Below the pieces are notes generated by a model. The model worked only from the letters and a program-made list of their open reading frames with translations, made no database searches and was not told the DNA's origin. Source: Salinibaculum rarum (GTDB taxonomy: Archaea; Halobacteriota; Halobacteria; Halobacteriales; Haloarculaceae). Taken from it: a DNA stretch of 64,000 bases. The first letter of the stretch is position 1. Every line of letters starts with the position of its first letter. Of the stretch, positions 50,096-59,146 are shown piece by piece. Location of the stretch: positions 186,001 through 250,000 of the forward strand of contig NZ_CP129992.1 of NCBI RefSeq assembly GCF_030505615.1, given 5' to 3'. The position numbers were made by a program, and so were the translations under genes.

Positions 50096-50848
50096 ATGAG
50101 CGACATCATCGGTAAGATCCGAAAAGCCTACCGTTCAGGTGGACTGTCCACCGTCATCGCCAAGGGTTGTCCGTACCTGTACAATCAGTCGATTCGTCCC
50201 CGGTTGCCACGGAAGCAGACCACCTACAACGGTATCCCAGTCCGGGCGGCACGCTGGTTCGATTCGATCGTCCCGTGGACGATGTCACCGGAACGTCCAC
50301 ACTACGAGTCCGGGTTAATCGACGCTCTCCGGCGATACGTTACAACGGGGGAAACAGTGGTGATAGTCGGTGGCGGCTGGGGTGTGTCAGCCGTCGTCGC
50401 GGCAAAGCTGGTCGGCGAGAACGGGTCAGTAATCGTCTTCGAAGGGGGCGCGACGAAAGTGGAACACGTCAGGGAAACAGCCCGGTTGAACAATGTCGCC
50501 GACCGAATAACTGTCCACCATGCCATTGTCGGCGATAAAATCTCCCTCAACGCCCGGGGCGGCAGTCCTCGTCAGCTCCCCGCATCCGAACTCCCGTCTT
50601 GTGACGTCCTTGAACTGGACTGTGAGGGAGCAGAAATCTCGATTCTGGAAGATCTGTCGGTGCGGCCAGCCGTGATTAACGTCGAAACGCACGGGTTCTT
50701 GGGCGCGCCCGCAACAGATGTCGCCGACCGACTGGAGGCGCTGTCTTACGAAGTTGTCTCAAAGGTGGTCGCGGAACAGGACCAGGCGACCCTCGCCAGA
50801 GAACACGACATCTACGTCCTGACAGCCGTCGATATCTCCGACAGGTAG
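50096..50848 (+). CDS. FkbM-family methyltransferase
   Basis: A 250-residue SAM-dependent methyltransferase. The SAM site is ETVVIVGGGWGVSAVVAAKL, then VIVFEGGATKVEHVRET, and the FkbM motif CDVLELDCEGAEISILEDL. Such enzymes O-methylate sugars in surface glycans. The first 60 residues are basic and may bind the membrane or glycan. It follows the aminotransferase on the same strand at a 94-base distance. Confidence 0.86.
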   Translation: MSDIIGKIRKAYRSGGLSTVIAKGCPYLYNQSIRPRLPRKQTTYNGIPVRAARWFDSIVPWTMSPERPHYESGLIDALRRYVTTGETVVIVGGGWGVSAVVAAKLVGENGSVIVFEGGATKVEHVRETARLNNVADRITVHHAIVGDKISLNARGGSPRQLPASELPSCDVLELDCEGAEISILEDLSVRPAVINVETHGFLGAPATDVADRLEALSYEVVSKVVAEQDQATLAREHDIYVLTAVDISDR

Positions 50849-50877
50849 ACGCCTTCACAGGGTCACTCCGTTGCGTG

Positions 50878-52158
50878 TCAGCTGTCCTGTTCTTTGACCA
50901 TGTCGGCGTAGCCAAGGTTATAGAGACGGTCGGAAACCTCCCCGGCAACATCCTCGCGGTGTTCTCTGGTCACGGACAGGTCAACGTCACGGTAGTCGAT
51001 CTCGCAGATCAACGCGTCGGCGACTGGTTCACCGACGTACGCTCGCGGGACCGGTCGCCCCGACAGCGCCACTAGCGTCGGCGTGATGTCCTCAAAGGCG
51101 ATGTCAATCTTACCCCAGTCCCGGATGTCAGGTCCAGCCATAGCCCAAGCGGCCGGATTGCGGTGGCCACCGCTCAGTCTGTCCAAGTCCGACAGGTCGA
51201 CCTCGGTCTCCGATTTCAGGAATCGATGATAGAGGCTTTTCAGTTGGAACGGGACCGAGACGTAGCTGTCGACCAGCGACCCCACCGCGTGGAGGCGACC
51301 GGACGCGGGGTCTTTCCGCGGGCCGAACCCATGGTCGCTGAAGACAACGAGATTCGCGTCCGGTTGCGTCTCACGGATCCACCCGACCAAGTCGTCTACC
51401 TTCCGATAACACTCCAAAATGGTGTCGCCGAACGCGGGGTCGTCCCGATCCATGTGGGCCCAGAATGCGTGCTGGACGATGTCCATCGTCTTCAACAACG
51501 AGTAGAGAACGTCGAGGTCTTTCGACTTGATCGCGTATTTCGTGAAGGCTATCCGCGCCTCCAGCACGTCGAACATGTCCTCGCGCAACGTCGCCAGGTC
51601 GATCTCGTTGTCTTCCAGCAGTGCGTCGTCCAGGAACCCGTAGGGACGGTCACCGTACCGAACATCGATCTGGTAGCCGAACTTGTCGAGTTCGGACTTC
51701 ATCGACGAGGGGAAGACGATCTTGTCGGCGTCGGGTGGCGTGATCATACCCGCGATACAGAACCCGCCGTCTAACTCTAGCGGCGGCCAGATCGGAAGCG
51801 GGTTGATCAGACCGACGGCGAGGCCATCCTCCGAGAGGAGTTCCGGGTAGGTCTTGACTGCGATGTCGGTCGTGGTGATGAGCTTGCGGTGGTCGATGGC
51901 TTCCTTTCTGAATGGGTTTTCAGTGGAACCGGTATCCTGCTCGTTGGCAGTGACGAAGTCGGTCACACCGTGGCGGTCCGGCGAGACGCCGGTGAAGTGT
52001 GTCGTCCACTGAGTAGCCGAGATCAACGACGAGCAGTTCGCGCGGCCGAACGCGCCCGCTTCCTGGAGGGATCGAATGTTGGGGAGCTCACCAGCGTCTA
52101 CCCAGCGCTCGCGCAGCGTGGGGTCCATGCCGTCAACGCCGAGAGCGATTGTTCGCAT
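50878..52158 (-). CDS. Type I phosphodiesterase-like enzyme (alkaline phosphatase superfamily)
   Basis: 426 residues. The metal/nucleophile region is TIALGVDGMDPTLRERW and SATQWTTHFTGVSPDRHGV, in which Thr is the probable nucleophile; LVVFSDHGFGPRKD gives the C-terminal metal ligands. It belongs to the nucleotide pyrophosphatase/phosphodiesterase branch, distinct from the two sulfatase-like enzymes of the locus. No signal peptide is visible, so it may act on sugar nucleotides or phosphoglycans on the inner face. Confidence 0.85.
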   Translation of the reverse strand: MRTIALGVDGMDPTLRERWVDAGELPNIRSLQEAGAFGRANCSSLISATQWTTHFTGVSPDRHGVTDFVTANEQDTGSTENPFRKEAIDHRKLITTTDIAVKTYPELLSEDGLAVGLINPLPIWPPLELDGGFCIAGMITPPDADKIVFPSSMKSELDKFGYQIDVRYGDRPYGFLDDALLEDNEIDLATLREDMFDVLEARIAFTKYAIKSKDLDVLYSLLKTMDIVQHAFWAHMDRDDPAFGDTILECYRKVDDLVGWIRETQPDANLVVFSDHGFGPRKDPASGRLHAVGSLVDSYVSVPFQLKSLYHRFLKSETEVDLSDLDRLSGGHRNPAAWAMAGPDIRDWGKIDIAFEDITPTLVALSGRPVPRAYVGEPVADALICEIDYRDVDLSVTREHREDVAGEVSDRLYNLGYADMVKEQDS

Positions 52159-52252
52159 TACCTATCGATCCTCGCTCGGGTGTATAAATTTCGCGTTCGG
52201 AACCCGTAAGTGAATCTGATAATCCGGTACTGTCTCCTGCGGGAAAACGATT

Positions 52253-53449
52253 TTATTTAACCGGGTCACTCCAATGTGGCGTCGCTGCGTACTTTTCGAT
52301 ATACTTGGTGTCCACAACACCGTCAGGAACACCACCGTCGTTTGCGACAATGCTCACGAGTTGCTCCATACGCTGGTGATAGTTGTGGTCTCTCTTCGCT
52401 CGCTCGTGTCCCTGCTCTGCAATTCGGTTTCGTTTCTCGTCATTGTTGAGGTAGTATTCGACGGTATCTCGCATCTCTTCGGGAGTTTCGACCGAAACAA
52501 TCTCGTCACCTTCCTCGTACCAGTCCGGGTCATAGGTATCTACGATCTGCATCGTCCCCGCCACTGGTATCTCGAACAGGCGCATGTTACCGCCGTAACC
52601 AGAGCACCGGTGATGAACGTTGAGTGAAATCTTGGAATTATATATCGCCTTGATCCGCTCTTTCCCCCACGCCTCGCCTCGATGATACTCAGCCAATGGT
52701 GTTTCGTCCCAGCCGGGGCCGTAGAGAGCCACATCAACGTCTGGTAACTGTTCGAAATACATCACACGGCGGGGATATGGCTGCCCGACGAAAGAGACAT
52801 CAGCAGTGAACCGTTCGTCGGTCTCCTTTACGGCCTTGGCAAACGCTGGCGCACAGCCCGATACCGGAAGCTGGACCGCGTTGACCCCGAGCGCTCGCCA
52901 CGCCTGGGTGCGGTGGCTGGTGTTCGTGAAAGCGAAGTCGTAGTATTTGACCGCTATTTCCCGCTCACAGGCGTTCGAATAGTCAAACGGACCGACACCA
53001 CACGTCCCGGCAATCGTTGCCCCAGTGACTGCTTTGATCCGTTCGATCGTGTGGGGAAACAGCTGCGTGTATCCGCCGGTTATTAAGACCAACTCTGGGT
53101 CGGCCGCGATGGCATTCGAAACGATCCGCTCGTTTCTGGCCCTTATCTCAGGGTTCAGCCGCTGTGGGATCGATCTGGATCCTTTCCGATACGCGGCAAA
53201 CCCCAGCGAGGTCAGCCCTTTCAGCTTGCGATCGAATGCCGCACGCCGCTGTGGTGACACCAACTGACTGTCGGTATAACGCTCAACGGTGACTTGGTGG
53301 CCGTTGTCACGAAGTGCCTCGACCCAGAAATGCTGGGACTGCGTCGTGGGCAGTTCTGGCACTTCGTCGCTCCCGCTCACTTCATTCAAATAAAAGTCGT
53401 TCTCCGAAAGTCGATTCATTCCCGTGCGGGTGATCAGAAGTATGTTCAC
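52253..53449 (-). CDS. CgeB-like glycosyltransferase
   Basis: 398 residues starting from GTG at 53449. The C-terminal half is a GT-B nucleotide-sugar domain: YNSKISLNVHHRC, GNMRLFEIPVAGTMQIVDTY, and EEMRDTVEYYLNNDEKRNRI followed by ERAKRDHNYHQRMEQL, typical of the Glyco_trans_1_2/CgeB family. The N-terminal half is Rossmann-like (ADPELVLITGGYTQLFP). Donor and acceptor unknown. Confidence 0.85.
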   Translation of the reverse strand: MNILLITRTGMNRLSENDFYLNEVSGSDEVPELPTTQSQHFWVEALRDNGHQVTVERYTDSQLVSPQRRAAFDRKLKGLTSLGFAAYRKGSRSIPQRLNPEIRARNERIVSNAIAADPELVLITGGYTQLFPHTIERIKAVTGATIAGTCGVGPFDYSNACEREIAVKYYDFAFTNTSHRTQAWRALGVNAVQLPVSGCAPAFAKAVKETDERFTADVSFVGQPYPRRVMYFEQLPDVDVALYGPGWDETPLAEYHRGEAWGKERIKAIYNSKISLNVHHRCSGYGGNMRLFEIPVAGTMQIVDTYDPDWYEEGDEIVSVETPEEMRDTVEYYLNNDEKRNRIAEQGHERAKRDHNYHQRMEQLVSIVANDGGVPDGVVDTKYIEKYAATPHWSDPVK

Positions 53450-54037
53450 TGTTGGATCAGGGCTCCTGAGGTGTTATTCCGTTACGTACTGCAACCGAGT
53501 AGAACACCATCAAGCTTTTCTCACTACGTGGCTTCGGTGGCCAAATCGCATCGAATTTATTAATATTTTGAGTGTTAACTGAATGTTCCATCTGTTGGTC
53601 TATTTTTGCAGCGATAAATATATTTCCGGACTTGTCTGGTATCGATTCGAGATCCCACACCTCGAAAAGGATGTTGAGTTTGAAATATCGAATTATGGAA
53701 TTCTTGACCATTCTGGGCTAACTTCTGGTTGGTATTGTATTAAACATTTAACTATCGCATAAATAGTCAACTGTATCCAGCGTTGCTAGTCGCCATTACC
53801 AATTAGCTCGATGACGATTTCTACGACCGGGTTTAAATTGCTACATTTCAAACCAGTGTTAGACAACGATCGACTGGACACTAACACCCTATCTCAGAGC
53901 CTTTCAGCTCCGCCGTGAATCTACAGAAAACCAGGTGACGAAGCGCTCAAACATGCTCTTGACGCCCCCTCTGAAATCAACAACGGCCTTCACAAGAGCG
54001 AACAACCTTACCCCATTTGGCAGATCTCCGACCGTCC
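53450..54037. other. AT-rich gap without an intact gene
   Basis: Nearly 590 bases, distinctly AT-richer than the locus average around 53560-53830. An 84-codon minus-strand frame (53457-53711) has Lys/Asn/Ile-rich translation and no start context, so it is at most the remnant of a foreign gene. Otherwise nothing recognisable. Confidence 0.5.
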
Positions 54038-54751
54038 TCATCCCAACTTTCGATAAATACGCCTGCCAGCGGGGAAAACAATATTTTGCCATAGAGCTAA
54101 TACCCACTGCTGGATTTGACTTCTATTTTCAGGATTATGTATGTTACGTATCTCTTGTATTAGTATCTGTTTTTCACTCTGTGGGACTGCAATAATGTGC
54201 CCTTCAAACACTACTACATGATACGAATCAGAAATATCCTCAATAGCATGTATTATGTCCTGAATAGTTGGAAACTCATCTGGAGGGAACGGACGAGGTG
54301 GTGGCTGTAAGAAATGTATAACATCGTCAATGATGATAATGTGTTCGCCAGATGAGTGTTTAGAAAGTTGTTCTAATTCCGCAAGAAGAGGATTGATATC
54401 TTCAATATCATCGCTGACTTCGAAGTTATCTTTAGCCTTTTCAACACCATACCCACAATGAGCATCTAAATAGAACGTTGCTGGCGAGTTAAGAGTAGGT
54501 AGGATTTGAGACAAAATCTCTGCTGAATCTCCATGTCTGAATTCAATATTATCTGCATCTGTATTCTCTTGTGCTTCATTTAATAACCCGCGATCAATTT
54601 CTATTGTTACTACTTCCTCAAAATTTTGGCTTGCCCATCTAGCGGTTACACCATATAGTGTTCCAGTTTCAATAAATTTCTCAACCGACTTTGATCCACT
54701 TATAGATAAGATTACTTCAGCTAAGTTAGGGCCAAAGTTCTGACCGGTCAT
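54038..54751 (-). CDS. SAM-dependent methyltransferase-like protein, AT-rich gene
   Basis: 237 residues, class I methyltransferase fold: KSVEKFIETGTLYGVTARWA (SAM loop), VVTIEIDRGLLNEA (acidic ribose-binding end of strand 2), IEFRHGDSAEIL, TFYLDAHCGYG and HIIIIDDVIHFLQPPPRPFP. Similar proteins occur in glycan loci. Codon use is AT-rich (many ATA, AAT, TTA), unlike its neighbours, pointing to recent transfer from a lower-GC genome. Specific substrate unknown. Confidence 0.8.
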   Translation of the reverse strand: MTGQNFGPNLAEVILSISGSKSVEKFIETGTLYGVTARWASQNFEEVVTIEIDRGLLNEAQENTDADNIEFRHGDSAEILSQILPTLNSPATFYLDAHCGYGVEKAKDNFEVSDDIEDINPLLAELEQLSKHSSGEHIIIIDDVIHFLQPPPRPFPPDEFPTIQDIIHAIEDISDSYHVVVFEGHIIAVPQSEKQILIQEIRNIHNPENRSQIQQWVLALWQNIVFPAGRRIYRKLG

Positions 54752-54994
54752 TAATAAGTGGGCCTTCTCCAGAACTATGAATAAGACTTTTGAATTCGTC
54801 TTCAGTTTAGTTCTTTGTGGTCGGTTACATGACAGTAGAAGCAGTTTCTGGAGGGTTTTCTATGTCACACTGATGAACAGATCAAGAAGGGGCAATGGTG
54901 AGTCCCCGAGGTAGTCATCCGGTCGATTAAAGAAAATGGGCGTGAATTCAAAAGATAGGTATTCCACACAGAATCTTCCAATTAGAGGCCAGTA
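54752..54994. other. Spacer without a gene
   Basis: 243 bases, AT-rich near 54752-54830, which is the likely promoter of the methyltransferase gene on the minus strand. No small frame or repeat stands out. Confidence 0.4.
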
Positions 54995-55870
54995 TTAGTT
55001 ACGCTTAATTACATACCTGTATATATTTCTGAATAAATCTTTCAGAATAAATTTGGTTGCGAATCCGAACTGTTCGCGGGTACTCACGGGATAGTAGTCC
55101 CCCAGTTCAGTGGGGCCGTACGATTCTAGCGCGTTCTGTTGCACTCGTTCGAGGCCTTCGGGGAGCATATCGATCTTGAGATCGGCAATCTCGCTCATGA
55201 GATCGTCGTACGTGTGAACGTCTGCAGTTGTAGACGAGAAGAGAACTACCTCCCCGCCGTCGATAGTGTCTGTCAACCGCTGTAACGTCACGGTAATCTC
55301 GTCGTCCCCGTTCACGAACATGAGGGTAGGGCCCAGCCCCCGATACGTGCGAATATCGGCCGGATGGAAGCTCAACACGCCGTACTCCGTAGCCGTCAGT
55401 ATGTCGCCGGTGACGAGTCCGAACCCGAACCGGACGATGACGTCCGTCTTTTCTTCGAACGAACTGACGACCTCCGACGGGAAAGTCACCCAGTTCTCGT
55501 CCATTTCGGTCGGCTGGCAGTACTCCAGCTCCGCCCGGTCGAAGACCGACAGCTTCTCAACCGGTTTCCGTTCGTGATGCGAGTGAAACCGGGGGTTTCC
55601 GAACAGTCGTCGCATCAGCCTGCGTTCGAAATTGATGAGCGACCACCCTCCGTGTTCCCAGAGCGATCTGCACTTCCGAGCGAGTCTCCCACTCAGAGAC
55701 GACCTAGACCGCTCCCGGGAGGCCGACTCGTCGTCGAGTTCGCGACTGTCCACGACGACGTAGCTGATCTCGGCGTTCATCTCTGTGAGGGCCGCCCGGA
55801 GTGCCTCAGCACGGTAGGCTTCGACGTACGGGTCGGTGAGAACACCGATACGAACCCCTTCGGAACTCAC
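54995..55870 (-). CDS. Formyltransferase-domain protein, probable sugar N-formyltransferase
   Basis: About 291 residues from GTG 55870 (VSSEGVRIGVLTD); no ATG opens the Rossmann strand, and the one 40 codons upstream is preceded by unlike sequence. The formyltransferase core is DVIVRFGFGLV, GVLSFHPADIRTYRGLGP and RLTDTIDGGEVVLF. The His and Asp of the catalytic triad are present, but the Asn of N-x-H is Ser here. In this locus, which makes 4-keto and probably 4-amino dideoxy sugars, N-formylation of the amino sugar is the natural role. The C-terminal 90 residues are extra. Confidence 0.78.
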   Translation of the reverse strand: MSSEGVRIGVLTDPYVEAYRAEALRAALTEMNAEISYVVVDSRELDDESASRERSRSSLSGRLARKCRSLWEHGGWSLINFERRLMRRLFGNPRFHSHHERKPVEKLSVFDRAELEYCQPTEMDENWVTFPSEVVSSFEEKTDVIVRFGFGLVTGDILTATEYGVLSFHPADIRTYRGLGPTLMFVNGDDEITVTLQRLTDTIDGGEVVLFSSTTADVHTYDDLMSEIADLKIDMLPEGLERVQQNALESYGPTELGDYYPVSTREQFGFATKFILKDLFRNIYRYVIKRN

Positions 55871-56058
55871 TACACGGCACCTCCCGGAGGACGGTGAATA
55901 TAGGTTTCGATATGCGCCACTTCGGTCGCTCTTGTACCAACGAGACCACAGGTGAAGTGGTGCTGTGATCTCTGTATTGACCGGCCCCACATCGTTCCAC
56001 GCGGACTACTTCGTGACCGCTTATACACGCTTATTATTTCCCGTCACGACGAGGAGAT

Positions 56059-57210
56059 ATGATCGGCGATTCGCTTCGGGCGCTCCCCGAGGTCGACAAC
56101 GTCTTCATCTACGTCGCGGATTCCCTGCGATACGACTCGCTTCCCGAATCAGTGAGCGAACGCGGCGTGTCCGTCAAAACGGTCGCGCCGGCGCTCGCCA
56201 CGTACATGAGTATGCCATCGATAGTCACCGGCCTGTCACCGCGCCATCACGGTGTCCGCAGCTGGGGCGGCAAGATCCCGAAACAGCGCGACTTCCTCCA
56301 CGACCCCGACGTCGAGACGGCCTATCCCGGCGACCCTGACGACGTCCACCACGAGATGTTACGCATGGACGAGGCGCGGGACCTCGACAACCTCGATTCG
56401 CCCTGGTTTTGCTACGTCCACTCGTATCTCTCGCATCTCCCCTACGAGATCGACGACCTGGAGGAGTTCGTCGCCGAGACCGCCGGCGACGTTGAGCGCA
56501 CCCGGGAGCTGTACGATCGCGCGGTCGAGAGTGTCGCCGCGGATTTCAAGGAGCACTACCGGGCCGTCCGAGAGCGGGACGAACTGGAGGAGACCCTGTT
56601 CGTCTTCACGGGCGACCACGGCGAGTATCTGGGCGAGAGCGGACTCGTCGGTCACTCCTCGCCGATACGGCCCGAGGGCGTCTACGTCCCGACCGTGTTC
56701 ATCCATCCGGATCTTCCGGACGCCCAGGCGGACGGTATCGTCCGGAGCGTCGACATCTATCCGACTGTGGTGAGCGCGACCGGGGACTCGGCGCCGGAGC
56801 GGATCGACGGGACGGACCTGTTCGCCAGCCAGCCCGAGTACGGCTACACGGACGCGCTGGCGAAACTGAACAACGAGACGGCGCTGTGGGACGCCGCCAG
56901 TGTCTGGGACGAAGGGGGTGGGTACGTCCAGGTCGATTCAGGGCTGGGCAAGCGACTCGCCACGGTGGCGGGCAAGGTCGGCAAGCCGTCGGGCTGGCAG
57001 GCGAAACATCTCCGGCGACGACCGCAGGACATCCCGGCATTCGCCCGCCACTACCTGCGCGGCTGGCAGACGTTCGGGACACCAGCAGTCACCGAACAGC
57101 GGGCGCGGCAGTTGCTCGCGGAGTACCGCGACCAGACCCCTGTCGAACCGGAACGGGAGGAGCTGACGGAAGCTCAGCGGGAGAACTTACAGGAACTTGG
57201 ATACCTGTAA
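56059..57210 (+). CDS. Sulfatase-fold enzyme (alkaline phosphatase superfamily)
   Basis: 383 residues, relative of the enzyme at 42610. Motifs: NVFIYVADSLRYDSLP, ATYMSMPSIVTGLSPRHHGV (nucleophile loop with Ser/Thr and no Cys-x-Pro-x-Arg), VFTGDHGEYLGESGLVGHSS and VPTVFIHPDLPD. The end motif NLQELGYL is shared with the 42610 protein (RLKDLGYLE), a mark of archaeal sulfatase-like enzymes of glycan loci. Substrate unknown; sulfate or phosphate esters on the glycan are likely. Confidence 0.85.
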   Translation: MIGDSLRALPEVDNVFIYVADSLRYDSLPESVSERGVSVKTVAPALATYMSMPSIVTGLSPRHHGVRSWGGKIPKQRDFLHDPDVETAYPGDPDDVHHEMLRMDEARDLDNLDSPWFCYVHSYLSHLPYEIDDLEEFVAETAGDVERTRELYDRAVESVAADFKEHYRAVRERDELEETLFVFTGDHGEYLGESGLVGHSSPIRPEGVYVPTVFIHPDLPDAQADGIVRSVDIYPTVVSATGDSAPERIDGTDLFASQPEYGYTDALAKLNNETALWDAASVWDEGGGYVQVDSGLGKRLATVAGKVGKPSGWQAKHLRRRPQDIPAFARHYLRGWQTFGTPAVTEQRARQLLAEYRDQTPVEPEREELTEAQRENLQELGYL

Positions 57211-57272
57211 CTCGAACCGGATAGGCTGTCGGTCAACAGGCAATGCAACCGGTAAGATGCCTTCCATGCCGG

Positions 57273-58781
57273 TCACCGCCTTGACTCGTATTTCGCACGG
57301 AGGGCTGTGAGAAACTGTTTGTCGATCTCTTCCAGACCGAGCAGATAGAGCGCCCCTCCAAAGACGAGCGAGCCGAAAATCGCCCCCACGGCGACAGCGG
57401 GGCCCGTTGGTAGAAGCTGCCGGACCGCGAGCAGCGTAGTGATCGTTACTCCGCCCGCGAGTATCGGCTTCAGAAACGCCACAGAATACGGGAATAATCC
57501 CTCAAGGTACCAAATTTCCACCACTCGTACCTGATTTATTAATATTCTTGTTGTAGCTGTTGCAATAGCCGCACCGAGAATATCGAACTGAAGTATGAGA
57601 ATGTAGTTCAAGACTATATTCAGGGCAGCAAGTAGGAACTGGTTGATCAAAAGCAGATACTGGTGGTCGGTCATCATTAACACGTAGCCACTTGGTCCGG
57701 CCGCGGACCTGACTAGATAGCCAGCGGAGAGTACCACCACAGACGCGCCACCGATGAGGAACGAGGCGCCAAATAGCGAGAGGATCGTCTCTCGATAAAC
57801 CGCAATTCCGATCGCCGGAAGAAGTGTGATGATCAGTCCCCATCGCGAAGCGGTACCGTAAATTGACTGTATCTGATCGAAATCTCCTGCTTTGTAGAGC
57901 CGTGAAATGATCGGTGGGACGAGTTGATTGATACCACGCAGGGGAAACAAAAGCACCCCAGACAGTAGCACAGCGATGTTGTAGATGCCAACGTCCGGGC
58001 CGGTAAGCAGGAACCCGATCATAAGAATGTCGATCCGCGTGACAATCAACCCTCCCACGTCTTTTATCGCGAGTGGAAACGAGAAATTATAGTGGGGGCG
58101 TAGCCGAGTGCGATAGCCCTCTATTGTCGGGTAAACTCCGGATCTCGATATTAGAAGGTAGCCCGTATAGGCGAAAATCAGCAGCACAGTGACTGCGATC
58201 GCGGCTACGACTCCGATCAGTGTCGCACCGATCAGTATGGCGATTCCCGTCGTGAGTAACTTGATGATCGGATTGAGGATGTCCCGGACGAAGACTTGGT
58301 ACTCCAGACGCTCTTGGCTCCGGAAGACGCTCAGAATCACGTCGGTCAATGCGTGAAATGGAACGAGAACAGCGAATATCCGGACTACGTCCGTAAACAG
58401 CGGCGAGTTGAGTGTCCGCTCCGAGAGAACGGGAGCTAACCAAAAGAGCACGGCCGCAATAGCGCTACTCCCCACCAGTGCCGTTACGACCGAGATGAAT
58501 AAGGTGACACTTCCGTTTCCTTCTCCCTCAGTCTCTGTTGGCAAAAATCGAAGGATGGCCCGGTCCGATCCGAGCGTCCCGAAGTCCGCCAGTATCGTCA
58601 GTATCGTGTAACTGAACGCATACACCCCATACATAGCGGCCCCCAGAGACTGGGTGAGGACGACATTCAGGACGAAACCGAGCGCTTTCGAGAATCCCGA
58701 GCCGGCTATGAAGACGACTGCGCCTCGCGAAAGTGACTGGAGCGATTCGACCAGTGAGTCCTGATCCGACTGTGATACCAT
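57273..58781 (-). CDS. Oligosaccharide flippase (Wzx/MVF superfamily)
   Basis: 502 residues with about 14 membrane helices, starting MVSQSDQDSLVESLQSLSRG before GAVVFIAGSGFSKALGFVLN, the typical first helix of polysaccharide-exporting MATE-like flippases; YGVYAFSYTIL and GSDRAILRFLP follow as in archaeal Wzx proteins. It would move the lipid-linked glycan across the membrane. Read opposite to the upstream sulfatase-like gene. Confidence 0.9.
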   Translation of the reverse strand: MVSQSDQDSLVESLQSLSRGAVVFIAGSGFSKALGFVLNVVLTQSLGAAMYGVYAFSYTILTILADFGTLGSDRAILRFLPTETEGEGNGSVTLFISVVTALVGSSAIAAVLFWLAPVLSERTLNSPLFTDVVRIFAVLVPFHALTDVILSVFRSQERLEYQVFVRDILNPIIKLLTTGIAILIGATLIGVVAAIAVTVLLIFAYTGYLLISRSGVYPTIEGYRTRLRPHYNFSFPLAIKDVGGLIVTRIDILMIGFLLTGPDVGIYNIAVLLSGVLLFPLRGINQLVPPIISRLYKAGDFDQIQSIYGTASRWGLIITLLPAIGIAVYRETILSLFGASFLIGGASVVVLSAGYLVRSAAGPSGYVLMMTDHQYLLLINQFLLAALNIVLNYILILQFDILGAAIATATTRILINQVRVVEIWYLEGLFPYSVAFLKPILAGGVTITTLLAVRQLLPTGPAVAVGAIFGSLVFGGALYLLGLEEIDKQFLTALRAKYESRR

Positions 58782-59146
58782 CTGTAACGGGCTCAGAGGT
58801 ACCCGAGTGCTTCAACGTGATCACGTTTCTCGGAGGAGTTTTGTCCCATGAGATCCACTGTGGTGTCGATCCTGCTCTCTCCAAAGGCCTGAACGATGGA
58901 TATGTGTTTGATTATTTCAGTGCGCGCCCCCGGCGCGAAAGCGATAATCGTCACTAAAGAAACACTCGGTTAATCACTTTCAAATCATTTAATATTCACA
59001 CATACAGCTGGGGCTGTACGAGACATCGTTCCAATGAAGAGGGAGCATGTGCTGTATACGTCCCCATAGAACTGATTGGATGCTAATAAGCGTATCCATG
59101 ACCCAATTGACTATGTTTATACCTGTCGCGCTTTGTCATCAGATTC
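58782..59146. other. Divergent spacer between flippase and dehydrogenase genes
   Basis: 365 bases. The right half is AT-rich (CATTTAATATTCAC near 58985), the left half holds the flippase promoter. A short plus-strand frame at 58733-58957 overlaps the flippase gene and has no start site, so it is not called. TTTATACC at 59114 is the TATA box of the next gene. Confidence 0.4.
59114..59121 (+). promoter_or_regulatory. TATA box of the nucleotide-sugar dehydrogenase gene
   Basis: TTTATACC lies 26-33 bases before the ATG at 59147, the spacing for a leaderless haloarchaeal transcript. Confidence 0.5.
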
